From Pisaster brevispinus (lineage: Eukaryota; Echinodermata; Asteroidea; Forcipulatida; Asteriidae): 64,000 bases of DNA. Of the stretch, positions 34,522 through 47,362 are shown piece by piece; position 1 is the first letter of the stretch, and each line of letters starts with the position of its first letter. Location of the stretch: the NCBI GenBank assembly GCA_023634235.1, contig JAMKCF010000008.1, positions 7,338,676-7,402,675 on the forward strand. The letters run 5' to 3'. Under the pieces are notes generated by a model that searched no databases, was not told the DNA's origin, and worked only from the letters and a program-made list of their open reading frames with translations. A program made the translations under genes and the position numbers.

Positions 34522-35765
34522 ACATATCGTACAAGGTCTGGGGTTTTTTTTTTAAGGGAAGTCACTTTTGGGGATTTTAGATGATCAGTTTAATCTAAGG
34601 GTCATTAGGGTTGGTAAGCCAACAGCAAGGCATATGTGAGTTTGATTTGGAATAAGGCTCAGCGGAAGCTTATGTGTAGTAACCTTCAGATGGGCAAAGC
34701 CTGGTACTACTGTGCCGTACACATTCACTCAAAAATGTGAAGTCTTACTCTGGTAATTGTGCTTTTTTTTGACGAATAAACCAGAGTTTTTCAAGGCATA
34801 AGTGAAAGTAATGTTGTTGCTAACCTCCACATGTACATATACATCTTAAAACTTTTGGTCGTTCTGTAATCTGTTTTCGCACGTCACTTTTCCAGTGAAA
34901 TTTGTGAAGATTATCATTGCAATTTTTTTTTTCACCGATCTTCTATCTGCTTTCTGCTATTCAAATCAGTTTAACAATTTAAGCCTGGAAGGGCAAAATA
35001 TTGTGACTCCAAATTTGCTAAAACATGAAGCAGTTGTTTTTAATGATGCATCACTGTTTTACCCAAGTTTTGGAGGGCAGAAACCAACTTGCAGTGTATT
35101 AACAGAATCGTTGTTTACAACATACCTGAAATTATTTTTTAGTTTTGTACATATCTCATACTTTTTGATATCTATTGTCATTGAATTTCGAAATTTAGAA
35201 GAAATTACTCACAAAGGAACAAATTATCACAACAGGGATTCAATAATTACCTCTCAGTAAGAGCTAATTGTTATGCGTTATTAATATTTTGTTAATTTTA
35301 AAGTTATACTTTTAAAAACCTTTTACCAGGTCCAATTTCACAGAGCTGATTAAGCAGATTGCTTAACAAATTTCCTCTGAGCAAACAAAAATTAGCTGGA
35401 AACCATTTATAAATAGTTTGTATAACATGGTGTTCTGGCTGGTAACAATTGCCGGTAACCACAATTGGTTTGTGCTCTGCTAATTTCTGTGATTTAAAAC
35501 CTTCTTCAAAATTGGGTCATGGCATCAGAGACTCTTCTGATTTATTGCCAGGACATTATTTATTTTATTCGGTGTCATTGTGGGGGAAAGTAAATTGCAT
35601 TTTTTATGGGGTATGGAAAAAAAGTCACTTCAGTATTTGTAATACTTAGTTCCCAGTTAGAGTTGGCATCTGATCATTATAATTTTGTAGTAACAAGTCA
35701 ACTGTGAAGAGCGGAAATACAGAATAAGCTGTGAAGGGAATAAATGATTGTCTTTTTATTTTCCC
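34522..35765 (+). other. ELMO: 3' UTR of ELMO with two candidate poly(A) signals
   Basis: AATAAA occurs at 34775-34780 and 35739-35744, so short and long forms are possible. A family B element lies at 35330-35519. A 121-codon AT-rich frame at 34895-35260 shows no family resemblance and is not called. Confidence 0.5.
35330..35519 (+). mobile_element. Family B element, diverged
   Basis: It starts GTCCAATTTCACAGAGCTG after CAG and ends CAAAATTGGGTC. The interior has TTGCTTAACAAATTTCC and GGCTGGTAACAATTGCC blocks like other B copies. Confidence 0.55.
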
Positions 35766-35928
35766 AATGTGCAACAATATTTTTTGTATATTTTTAAACA
35801 ATAATTGTTTGTTATTATTTCAGGATATCAAAAAAAACATGTAAAAGAAGGATCTTATTTCCCTTTATGCTGGTTACTTCTGCCAGTTAGGCGAATACTA
35901 TTATTACCATCATTATTATTATTTAGTG

Positions 35929-36253
35929 GCATGTCGCGTGGCCGAGCGGTTAAGAGCACTGAACTTAAGCTCTGGTGTTTCTGATCAGCAGAGTGTTGGT
36001 TCGAGTCATGGTCAAGGCACATACATCCTTGAGCAAGATTCTTTAACATAATTGCTTTGGCCTTCAGATGGAACATTAAGTCATAGGTCCTGTGTACTAG
36101 GATTGGCAGTGCACATAAAAGAACCCAGAACACTTATCATGGAATAGTAGGGGTAAACCCCAGTGTTTCTTGTTCACATAGCAAGCACCCTTGTTTACAG
36201 GTTTCCTTACGCTTGCAAGCTACAGTGATTAAGTTCACATACCAGGCATCCTT
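35929..36253 (+). mobile_element. tRNA-derived SINE (family S1), near full length
   Basis: The head GTGGCCGAGCGGTTAAGAGC ... GTTGGTTCGAGTCATGG resembles a tRNA of the Leu/Ser type. The body has GAGCAAGATTCTTTAAC, GTGCACATAAAAGAACCC and GGTAAACCCCAGTGTTTC, and ends GCTACAGTGATTAAGTTCAC. Confidence 0.75.
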
Positions 36254-39200
36254 GGTTTCATTACTAGAATATATGATGTATAATAATAATAACATTGCAG
36301 GAAAGCTCCATTAAAGTTTTTTCAAGTTTTGTCACAAAACTCGGAAACTATTCATCCTTTTCACGAGTGGGTGTGTTTACATTGAATTACTTGGGTCATT
36401 AAACTTAATGGATGAGCATTTAATCTGCCTGGGGCAGTGAGCAGCACTACTGGTTCGTGTATAATCCAATTGAGTCCACTTTTTAGAAAAGGAATTACAT
36501 GGAGATAACAGGTGTTAGTTGTCAGATGAAAAGGATGTTTTATTCTAGCTTCTTTCCCATAACGATTTTAAAATGAGCTGATGAGCGCTTCCTCATACCT
36601 CATGTTGCAATGGTCTACTTTCAGACAGGGCAGCTCAGTGACTAAACAGTTGACACAGCACGGTAATATTTCTCCACTGACGCCACGCATCTCCAAACCA
36701 GCTTCTAAATTTTTAATGCATCCCATTTATCGGCTGCAAACCAGCTTCTAAATTTTTAATGCGTCCCATTTATTTCTCTAGTCTACTGTGTTACAAAAAA
36801 TAAATAACGACAGAAAAAAACACATAAAGAATTGGTAACCTGATTCAGAGTGGCAACCTGTGAATTGAGGACATGTTCCTCCAAGGCCTTCAAAATTAAC
36901 GTGTTGGGTTGAATGTAAACATCTTCGTACTGTGTTACATTGTAACGACATCTGGGTCTTGTACTTTAATGAGGTTTGAAATATGGTTACTTGGATGTTG
37001 AAAACAACTCCTTGTTTAAAAGCCCACATAATACGTTGAACATTTTAAAATATATAATAAGGGAAATATTTCCTTGAAAGCTCTTTGAACCATCTGCTGA
37101 GATGGTCATTAAAAGTGTGGAATCCTTTTCACTTATTTAATCAAGAATAAACTATACTTCACCTATAACGAGAACGAACATCATTTTTGGACGAGAATTT
37201 TAATGTCATCGCTCAAATTTAATGGGACACATTGCAATTGCGATGAAGTATTAATTGATAAACAGACATTGTCCTCAAGTTTCGCACATTTGTCATCGTA
37301 TTAAGTCTAAAATAATATCTTTCCTTTGACCTTTTTTTAACAGATAAATTCATGAATATGTTATAATCTTATTATCCGGCAGCCATTTTCAAATTAAAAT
37401 ATGATTTGATATGAAGTCAATGTATGTGGAATAAAAAAAAGGTGAAAAAACATCAACTTATTGTTTGTCTTTTATCAATGATAGTCATTACTGTTAGTGT
37501 ACTTGTACATTTCATATTATTTTAAGCATTTTGTCCGTTTTTATAAAGTTCAAGTTAATCACAAAATTCATGTAAGTGCTGTTACCATGATGTTTAATTC
37601 TTAAGTTAAAAAGGTATCTTTCCTTTAACAAAATTTTCCCCTTTTAATAATAATTTATTACCTCGCTCGCAATGGAATCGCCCATATTCAGTTTCTTCAC
37701 ACCTAGCACATAACGCACAGTACAGAATGGCCGATGTGACAGCATGACACTCTGACGAAGGTAAACAAAATCTTCTTTTTAATATCGTTTTGTGGTATTT
37801 ATATCACGAGTTTATCAGATTTAATTTAAAGCAATCTCTGTGATTAATTTGAGTGTTGTAATATGTTGGCCAATGACAACAAATTAGGGTAAAATAATCG
37901 TGAAACGGGCCAAGTTTTTTGGAGTACGGTACGGGGATGTCAAGATGATGGTGGCGTTCCGTTCTGTTAGTGGTGGGATGCCGTCGTGATGCCGCGCTCG
38001 ACCCCGGCGGCTTACCTGGGATGAACCTGGCAAGTCGTCTCGTGGGATTCTATTTATCGATGCACTGGTTATAAAGATTCATGGACAATTTACGCTGCCA
38101 GCTTTACTCTATTTTCCATGATGTATTATGTGCAGGTGGATACATGATCAATACAAACATTTGGGCAAAGTTTGGAGAGAATAAAGTAAGTAAAAAGTGG
38201 CAAACATTTAATTATGTTTATTTAGTAAAGTAACCATTCCAAATTTATGGATGGAGAGGATTTAACTTGGTTTGTACATGGAGGAAGAAAATACATCATC
38301 ATTGACTTCATCAAGACTAAAAAGTATTTTCACCTGGAATGATCATGAAGAAATGTGTTAATATGTACAAATATGTAAGTTAGGTCAGTAAAGAACATGG
38401 CAACGAGCTTATATACCTTTCATGCAAAAAATAGAAACAAACATTGATAAACTTTTTTAAATCTGAGTGATGGCATGTTAGTTTTTATGATTTAACACTA
38501 CAGACACAATTTGAGTTTATAAACAAGCATTTTGAAAATAAGACTAAACAAATTTCTGAAATTGTTTTACTGTAAAATTATATTAAATAGATGTCAATTT
38601 ATACACACTTTGTTGTAAGACCCATTCATCACATTTCCTTGATAATTGGAAACAAAAAATAGTGCAAAAACCTTGAGGCTTGATATATTAATGATTAATA
38701 GATTCATCGGGAAATAAAGATGAGACTGGGAGTTGTCTCTCTCAGTCTCATTAACTAGTATTAGTGAAAATGATGTAATGTATTACAGAATGATTGTGAA
38801 TTGAATGACTTTTATGGCAACACTTGACTAACTGTAATTGTACTGATTTGTTAAAAGGGTAACTTAGCCGACATTGGAGTCAGTATCTTATAGTTGTGCA
38901 CATTGAACATTCCACCCATTCCATCTAATAAACCGTGTAGACGCTAAAACGTGAGTCAGCTACAATACATCTGTACCCAAGTGTACTGTAGGTTTTGCCC
39001 TTTTCATTAACGCACACACAAGCTGGCACTGTAGGAGCCAGTAGAAAAGTCAGAAGTCAAAGGCAGTTACAAGTGTACGTACTTATACGTGGTCCGTGAA
39101 CTTCAAAAGTCTGGCTTTCGTTGGCACACAAACCATGGCATTAGCACACCCTTGCCTCTACAAGAAAGAAAGGGGAAAAAACACCAGATGTGAGGCGACA

Positions 39201-41955
39201 CCGTATCAATTACCATTGAACTTTAGCTCTGAATCTACATAATAGTCAATAAAGTGTAAAAGGAGCTGTGAAGACTGGGGTTTTTTGTTTTCAAGGTGAA
39301 GAAAATAATTAGATGGTTTTTATAAACAGTGGCAACATTTAACTCAAATGTTAGGCCTATCCGCCCATGCACTGGAGCTTGCCGTGTCACAGTTTCTGAT
39401 TCTTAATAACTGTAACCACATTGGTAAAAAAAAATTACAGATCTGCATCAACACACCTTAACTTCTGTACATTTGCAGCAGAGCTGTCAACTCTCCCTGA
39501 TTCTGCTGAAAGTTCCCTGAAAATAAACCAATCTTTCCATGACAAATTTGAAAATCTCCCTGATTGTTGGAAACCTTTTCCCTATTACTGTATTATGTTG
39601 AGTGTTCTAAATTTCTCCCTGATTGGTTTACAAAATCGCCTTGATGTAGGCAGCTCTGCATCATGTACATGTAGGCCCACCGCACTGCCACAATTCTTGT
39701 CAGAGTCATGCCCTATAAATGGCAAATTGATCAGCAGTTTACTGATTCCTAATAACCACAAACCGTGTTCAAGCCACAAAATGCTGGGGTGTTTTTTTTT
39801 ATGTCAAAGTTTTTTTTTCAGTTCTAAGAGTAGGAAATGTTTTGCATGATATGTAACTGGGGCATGGGTCTAACTTTTTGTCAGTCTGTTTTTCCTCTGG
39901 AGGGTCTAGTAGATGTTATTAGAGACTGGCCAATAGGACCAGTTCTTTCTCTGGTCTGCCACTTTGTCAGCTAGTTTGTACAATGTTACTTCTAAAAAAA
40001 TTATTCCTTTCTTTCAACATTCATCGTCATTGGTATGGCAATTTGTAATTTAAAGAAACAGTGAGCAAATTCAGGGCTTTTGTTTTCATAGCAGCGGGGA
40101 GCAATAGACTACTTAGCTAGCCGGACCACTTGGGGGGAGAACATTTGGACTGTTCCTGATGTGTTTTCCAGCATCTGGCCAGCGGGCCACTATTAAAGGG
40201 AGACTGCTAACTCATCCTATGTACCGCATGTAACTTTATTACATGTTAATTTATAAGTGAAGACAACGGCTATACATTATTCCCGAGTGATAAGTTGTTA
40301 AAGTGGTTAAAGTGCACAGGACAATTTGAACCCATTGCTGCACTTATTGGTCATCTCATTTTCCCCATTAGCCATGTGAGTGTCTTGCAGATCAATCAGA
40401 TCGCTTCACTCTGCGTGCTCTGGCAGTGTTTTTTTTTTTTTTTTTTTTAATGAAGCAGTTAGATAAGGTTTCACTGTTCACATTTTGCTCCCTGATAAAA
40501 TCACTGATCAAAAGTGATGCCACTTACAAAATGTGCATTTAAACACACCTCACCTCCAGTCATTTTATTATGAACTAAAACATCACATGCTACATATGCA
40601 TTTTATAGGCTTAAATATGGTGTGTTTTTTTTCTTTTTTCATATATCGAGTTTGTGTGCATGTGTGCAGCATTTTTCCTAAAAAAACTGCCTGTGTGCAC
40701 TGCACACACTTTGTCCAGAACACATATGCTGAGTCATACTTCAGCCATTATAAAACAAATTTCTTTCCCAATTTGAATTCATGCTGGTACTGTGCACATC
40801 ATGAGATGAGACGTAGGGAAATCAACATAATTGTATTATTAATAAGAATAAAAACTCATCACAATGCTGTACAATGTACAGTATTGTAATATATCCAAAT
40901 CTTAGAGTCTCCTGTAGAAATTATTATCCGGTTGCTATGGTGATATGATTTAGCTAACTGCATCTTTCTTGCGGAATAAGTGCAAGGGAGTCCAGGATTA
41001 TCTTCCTACACTTTAGTTTAAATTGAATAAACCTTGGGAGGTATATTACTCTGTAGATTTAGTCCTAATAGGAATGGAATAAATTGACAGTTTTTAATCT
41101 GACTGGGGGTGGGGGGGGGGTGCACAAGCGGTTGGTTAAATGGCCAATTAAAACTGTAATTTCAGTCTTCATTTTTCTTACACAAGCCCCCTTTTCAGTG
41201 CTCTTGTTACGTCATAATTTACTGGGTTTTTTTACAAGATAATCTGACGTGGAAGTAAAAGAGATATATTGGCTTCTTGTAAACAGAAAAACATTAAAAT
41301 TACTACGTAAATGGCTTAAATAAATGGTAACATTTTATTCTGTTAATTATTATATATTTAATTTCAAAAGTCACGATTTCAAAAGGGAGGTTTGGCCAGA
41401 TGCATCTCAGGCTCTAGGCATCTTTATTCCTTACCCTCCCAAATCCTTAAATCCTCTTTGCAGAGATGAACGATTGAGAAGGATTGAGGGCTGTAAGCCT
41501 GAATATTGCTTATTCCTTGGCCGGGGATTCCAACCTTACACATGTACATGTATCTAAGTCCATACAATTTGTTGTGGAGTGACATGGATTGAGGTCACAA
41601 GCAGGCAAAAATGCTAACGAGTAAGGGCTTTAAAAATCCACCTTATTTCAAATCGTTCCCATGTGGAACCAATTTATTTTTTTGACACATTTTTTTTTCT
41701 AAGTTGGACATTATTCTTGCTGATCTACATGTCTTGTAAGTTGATCCTCAAAAAAAAGTGTGCCCTCTTAAATGCTTTCATCTTCAAAACAGAGTTTGAT
41801 ACAGATCTTATTCAAGTCCCCCCCCCCCCCCCCCCCCGGACAAATTATTTAAATACAAATGTAATAGAGAGAGCCTAGATGTAACCATTTCTACTATAGG
41901 GAATCTGAATGGCAATTTTTCTTGTAAATTGTTGTGGCAGGGGTACCCTCCTGAT
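36254..41955. other. Non-coding intergenic stretch
   Basis: AT-rich sequence with no supportable gene. It holds a two-copy 43-bp direct repeat (36695-36773), a GC-rich patch at about 37915-38045, a family D element (39478-39660), a T-run (40430-40448), a G-run (41103-41120) and a run of C at 41818-41837. Confidence 0.45.
39478..39660 (+). mobile_element. Family D inverted-repeat element (copy 2)
   Basis: The ends GCAGAGCTGTCAACTCTCC and GGCAGCTCTGC match the element at 9940-10141. Shared interior motifs include GATTCTGCTGAAAGTTCCCT and CTCCCTGATTG. Confidence 0.65.
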
Positions 41956-41959
41956 TCAA

Positions 41960-42245
41960 ATTTGCCATGTTGTCTCATGGTTAAGACTGCTCTAGAATGT
42001 GGGATCTAACTTCTAGTGGTTAAGACATCTGGGGTCGATTTCACAAAGCAATAAAATCCATCGTAAGACAAATTGTCAGTATCACCATAGTGTTTTACAT
42101 TGTGACATCACACTTTACTAAGCAACTACGATTGATTTGCAGTTACGATAAATCTTAGCTCTTTGTGAAATCGACCCCTGCTCTGAAATGAGGGTGTTGT
42201 GGGTTTGAATCCCACCCATACAGTATGCCTGTGGAGAGAATTCGA
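41960..42245 (+). mobile_element. SINE (family S2) split by a family C MITE
   Basis: The left part ends CTAGTGGTTAAGACATCT and the right part resumes GCTCTGAAATGAGGGTGTTG, then GGGTTTGAATCCCACCC. Removing 42032-42177 plus one CTG restores the S2 head. Confidence 0.7.
42032..42177 (+). mobile_element. Family C MITE inserted in a SINE, perfect CTG duplication
   Basis: The ends GGGTCGATTTCACAAAG and CTTTGTGAAATCGACCC are perfect inverted repeats. CTG flanks both sides (42029-42031, 42178-42180). The 146-bp interior is unlike the copy at 15613-15751, so only the termini are shared. Confidence 0.85.
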
Positions 42246-42261
42246 GAAACACTGCACGTCC

Positions 42262-42416
42262 CAGGCCTCCTGGAATTACTCGAAGGCTACGGCCTTTGTT
42301 TGTCCTGGTCTTGGCTTTGGTGCCCCCTTCAAAAGTTTCCTGTAGACTTTAAGATTTTCCGATGGCAGTGCCTTTCCCAAAATGAAAATGGCCTTGCCCT
42401 CTCAAAGTCCAGGCCC
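42262..42416 (-). mobile_element. Family A element (copy 4), inverted
   Basis: It starts CCAGGCCTCCTGGAATT and ends CAAAGTCCAGGCC. Reverse-complement family blocks GGTCTTGGCTTTGGTGCCCC and AATGGCCTTGCCCTCTC are clear. Confidence 0.65.
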
Positions 42417-45400
42417 GACTGTGCATATTACACACTCTGTGTAGTGTGAAATAGAACTAAGTAGTACATACTTTAAAAGGTATTCCGCTTAAAACACACT
42501 GAACACTGTGTTCTGTGAAAAATATGATGACAGTCCAAGAAATTTCAGTGAATGCTATGTGTACAAAAAAAATATATGAAGATTTTTGAGGGTGTATTTT
42601 AAGAGGCTCTGGGTACAGATGAATGCAGGGTCACCGGTTGACCTAATTTTCAAATGTTAAGATGATTTTGTTGTCTCTGTGGGATATAGGTGGTTGTGAC
42701 AGTCAACGATTGTCAATGGCGCAGAACTCTGTTAGCTTACAAGTTATAGCTAGCCTGAGATCAGGGCCCAACTTCATGGCTCTGCTTACCGTAAGCAAAG
42801 AATCGGCGCTTACGGAAGCAGGGAATTCCGCGGGAATCCGCGCTTCTGTCAAGCATATTCCACGGGTTAGCAGGGAATTTTTACTTGTGCGCGTGCGTAC
42901 TCTGTTACTAGGCATTCTTCCCTTACACAGCTAGCACAGACATTCGGAGGTTGCAGAGTAAACAGAGAATGGTGATCGTAGGCACAGAAGTCTTTTTTGT
43001 GTCATACTGTTAATTCAGTCTACAGACACAGAAACAGGCTGCCCTAATTTCAACCCCCTCACAGGTCCATCAAAACACAATCAACACAAAAACAACTAAT
43101 TCTCGAGACTCGAGGCTGCATTGCACATCTCAATCAACAACAAGAAGTGAAGCGACTTTCCCCCCCCCCTTACCAACAATAGCCCGCATTAAAGACGTTT
43201 CCAATTTGAGAGAAAGACCCAGTGCGAGTCATTCACCCTCCACATAAGTTTCATCATTGCAGTGTCCTCGTAATAAAAACCATGAAAAACAAAAACCCTG
43301 CCGCAGTCGTCTTCGTCTCTCTCTCTCCCCCCCCCCCCCCCACCACCACAGGGAAATCACATCGAGTGGAGCAGGCAGGTGAAAAACAGCCTTGGAGGGT
43401 ATGCAGTTTTGGATCGCGGATAAGAGTGAAGCACAATGTAACAACACCTGCCAGACTAGCGGATGATTACGCATGACTCGGACATGACAAATTGGCGTTA
43501 ACATAATGTTATGCCACAAGAATAACATATTTTTGTAATGCTCTTTTTAAAAATTATGACATGGAATGTATTAAACTTGTTGTTGCACTAATGCACAGGG
43601 AACCGGTGATCGCACCGTAAGGATTGGTCAATCTTGATTTTGGTCATGAGCTCTTCTTTTTAAGTTGTGTAAAAACAAGTTTACAATAAGCTAGAAGTGT
43701 TACTGAGCTGAGGTGCTAAGAGTTGTTTTGTGAATTATTTTTGTCGGAATTATTTTTTTTAGTCATCTGGCGTGTTGATGAATTGATTGTAAAGTATCCA
43801 CAAATGAAATTTATGAAAATCTGTTGTCAACTTAAGGGTGAGGTATCACTGCTATTCCCAGAGGTGCTAGTTGGACATGTTGGATGATGTGGGGGGGGGG
43901 GGGGTTGTCTGAGAGATAAAAGAACAATTACCAGATGCTTTAATTAGGACCTTTTTTGTCTTTAACAAAGTCCTCCATCATTTTCTTTTGTCTTGTTGTT
44001 TTTATTATAAGGCATGGAATTATTAATTTTTAAGGTGTTATACAGGATTGGCAAGAATTAAAAAAAACGGCATTTATTAATTTTAGTCTGAAAGCTTACT
44101 GATTTATATGAAGTTCATACCAGAACCATTATTCTCTGTGAAATATTTTCCTCTGAAATGACCTCATACTCGAGAAAACTGTATCTGAAACACTTTTCTG
44201 AAGAAAAAAAGCAATCAGCTGATTTTGGTTGTCTCACTAGCAAAATTAAAGACAATGAGTTTACATACTGAAAATTGTGCATGGTTTTTCACTATTTTCT
44301 CCTGACTCACACAACAGATTACTGGATTAAGCCCAAATGTTCACAGGTTTGTTATTTCATGTATATAGTTGATTACACAAAACATGACTATTTTGTCAGC
44401 TCCACCAATCCTGTATAATTCCGTTAATAATGAATTCCTCCATCGTTTTTCTTATGTCTTTCTCTTTTGGGAACGTGGAATGATTAATTTGAGGGCAACA
44501 ACTCTGCTTTACACATACATAATACATGTACATGTAGGTCGTAATTATTGATAGTGGCCTAGATACATGGTGTTCTTTTCACTGGCGCTTTGTTATTTCA
44601 ATAGCAATCAATTTGGCTTGAGATAATTCCCAGTAGCATTCCCCCCCCCTAGACCAATCCCTGACTTGTTCCTATAAAAACTGAATCAGTTTGCAAAAAT
44701 GATGTGTAATGATGTTGTGTTAGTTGCCTGGGTCTGGTGTCCCCCCCCCCCCCCTCCCAATTTGTTTCTACTCTTCAAGTAAACTGCAATGTAGTTTATT
44801 AATTTATAGACAGGCAGTTATGGCTAGCATGCGACTTCAATCCTTTCATATCCTCTTCTCAAATTGCTTGCTACTGGCCCCAATCCTTCTGAATCCTTTA
44901 CTTTGGCATTTGAATATAGAAGGATTCAAGACTGTGAGCGTCAAGCAGTAATTTTTTTCTTTAAAACAAATCCTTATAAATTGTCTATACATGTACATAT
45001 TAGTTTGTCCGTTATTTGCTTTTGTAGAAGAACCCTTGGTGTTTAAAACTTCAGAGCAAAGAATAACCGTGTTTTGCTCAGTTTATCTTGGTTTTCTCAT
45101 TCATACTATTATGAATGAATTCCTTAAGGTGAGTGGGCAGTTTTTCGTACGCCATAAGGTTTCAAGGAACTGGCAACATTCATTACAACATAAGCCATTT
45201 CTGGTGTATAAATTTTAAACAGTAACTAAATACAGCAATACATCAAAACAAGAGACGATATCTGGACAATTCCCCCATTGTAGGCCGATATTATGCAGCT
45301 TGAGCTGAGTGTCTACTCTCTTGCCACAGTGGACTTCTACAGCAGGAGACCCTGTAACAAAAAAAAAATGTTCTTTTAATATCTTGTTTAGCCGTGAGCA

Positions 45401-46651
45401 AACTGGCCTCACTGCTCTTAAAAACATTTGTCTGTTGGAAAGCTTGCAAGCCATAGAAATTTGAACTCCACCAGGCTCGAGTGTTACATGGTACTTATTC
45501 CCTTGCGTGCTTGCTTCTCATGTTGTTCCAGAAGAAGTGCATCAATGATTTGACATGCATGAACATGAGGGAGAGGAAGGTTTTTGGCAACGTTCTTTTT
45601 CTTGTGTCTCAAGGGGAATTAATTTGACTGTCGTAGAAGCACGTGTTTACGAGTTCATCTTGCAAAGGATGTATCCAAATGATATAAATTGTGATTTGTC
45701 AAGTTTTGAGTGTCTCTGCCCTCGGGGGACATGTACTTGTGCAGACGTAGAACGTACGTCCGTAGTTCGCAGAATCTCCGTTTGGTCAGCAGTGTTGAAT
45801 GCCGATCATCAGAAGCCCCAGCAATTGTCGGTCTGCTGGTGGGTCTGGGAGATCTATTTCTCCCCCCATCAAGGGACTCACAAAGTCGTCATTGCCGGCA
45901 CCTGGACGATGTCAGCAGCTGCTGGAGGAGGAATAGCGGCATGGGATAGACCTCATGGGTTTTTTTTCACATCTACATTAGGCCTATATGTTATGTTTCA
46001 GAAAGGTTCAAGCAAGTTTATGTAAATTCAATTAAATTATGCATTGATTTACATAATTCGTCATGACAACAATGTGCATTGCACTCACAAGACGATGACG
46101 GTCATTAAGATTACTGGCAGTGTAATGCAACTGATAAAAGCTGATTATGTTTGCCAAATCATGTAGAGTGCTGCCTCAATGTTACTTCGTCCACAAAAAG
46201 TATATATATAAAAATCAAGTGTTAGTCTCCATTGATAATTTCCAGGATCTCTTTTCACTTTTTCCATATCCATGCAGTTTTAATTGATAGAGAGTCAAAC
46301 AACAGCCAAACAGTCTTACTCTGCCCTGATCAGGGGCATCACATTAAATCCGGGGCCCGTTAGGTTTTGTTTAGCCCCGGCAAGCTTGTGAGAAAACAAA
46401 TTATAAAGATACATTAAAAAAGAATTAGCCTCGCCGCAACAACCTACATTTAGACAGAACATACTATCACTTGTAATTGGCCGAAGGTAAGACCCAGTGC
46501 ATGTAATCTGCTATTGTCTCTGTTTCTTATCGACGCACTGATGATCTTGTGAAGGACTGAGGAACACTTCTAGGCGAGTACCGTAGGTTTGTTACTAGCT
46601 CTACTGGCAGCCCTGTGATTCATGTTTAATTTGGATCCCTGCTTAGGCATG
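42417..46651. other. Non-coding intergenic stretch
   Basis: No gene supported. A decayed family B left end (GGCCCAACTTCATGG after CAG) starts at 42765. Runs of C or G occur at 43148-43158, 43327-43341, 43891-43904 and 44741-44754. A 156-codon frame at 45555-46025 is not recognisable and has no gene context. Confidence 0.4.
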
Positions 46652-46832
46652 GGCCCAATTTTCATAGAGCTGCTTTTAAAGCAGAAAATAATGCTTAATA
46701 TACTTCTGCTCAGCAAAACTAAGCAGGATACCAGTTACATTTTTTAAATGACTAATGGTAATTTAGCTGGTAACCTTACTCTGGTAATCATAATGTTGTT
46801 GTGCTTAGCAACTTTTTATGATCAGTTTGGCA
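46652..46832 (+). mobile_element. Family B element
   Basis: It begins GGCCCAATTTTCATAGAGC and contains GCTCAGCAAAACTAAGCAGG and TAGCTGGTAACC. The right end is decayed (TCAGTTTGGCACTG). Confidence 0.5.
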
Positions 46833-47026
46833 CTGCAGTCCTCGGAACAGAGTTTTTGACAGAGTCTGCTGTTTGACTTTGTGAGATATAACATTACAAA
46901 TAGAGATATTTAGTAGAACTTGAGGGCATACAAAACCATGTGTATATGCCCTGACAAGCATTTTTGGCCAATGAGAAAATTGTGCTGACCCATCGTACAC
47001 ACAGGTCATGCACCAGTTTGTGGCCG

Positions 47027-47362
47027 AGCAGTCTAGTTCACCGGACCCAAGCTCTGATGTTGTCAGCAGCAGAGTGTGGGTTCGATACCTGGTCATGACA
47101 CAGTGCCCTTGAGCAAGGCACTCAACCATAATGAATTCGTAAAAAGTTGGGAAGGTAGTGCATTCTTCTCTACCAGCCAGGCTCCTACTAGTGGATGATA
47201 CCCATGCCTACATCCTTACCGACTGTGAAGGGGGTAACCCTGTTTCAGCCCCAGGAGTAGGTGGCAACGTGCCCCTGGTGACAGTTGATTTGGGTCGACA
47301 GCCCAAATCAGTTCAGTGCAGCCTTCACCTCGAAGTGACCATCCGGCCCTGTGATATTAGGT
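47027..47362 (+). mobile_element. tRNA-derived SINE, subfamily S1b (copy 1)
   Basis: The head GTGGCCGAGCAGTCTAGTTC ... GTGTGGGTTCGATACCTGG is followed by CTTGAGCAAGGCACTCAACC. The long body has GTGCATTCTTCTCTACCA, GTGGATGATACCCATGCC, GGCAACGTGCCC and TTTGGGTCGACAGCC. The same body is at 54613-54937. Confidence 0.75.

Noticed and set aside
34895..35260. 121-codon frame starting with a hydrophobic, signal-like stretch
   Set aside because: It lies in the presumed ELMO 3' UTR, is AT-rich, and has no recognisable domain or splice context. Chance is more likely.
35933..36010. Possible tRNA-Leu or tRNA-Ser gene
   Set aside because: The tRNA-like head is followed by a conserved SINE body and the 3' half does not close an acceptor stem.
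45555..46025. 156-codon frame with several cysteines
   Set aside because: No family resemblance, no promoter or splice support, and no conserved neighbours.
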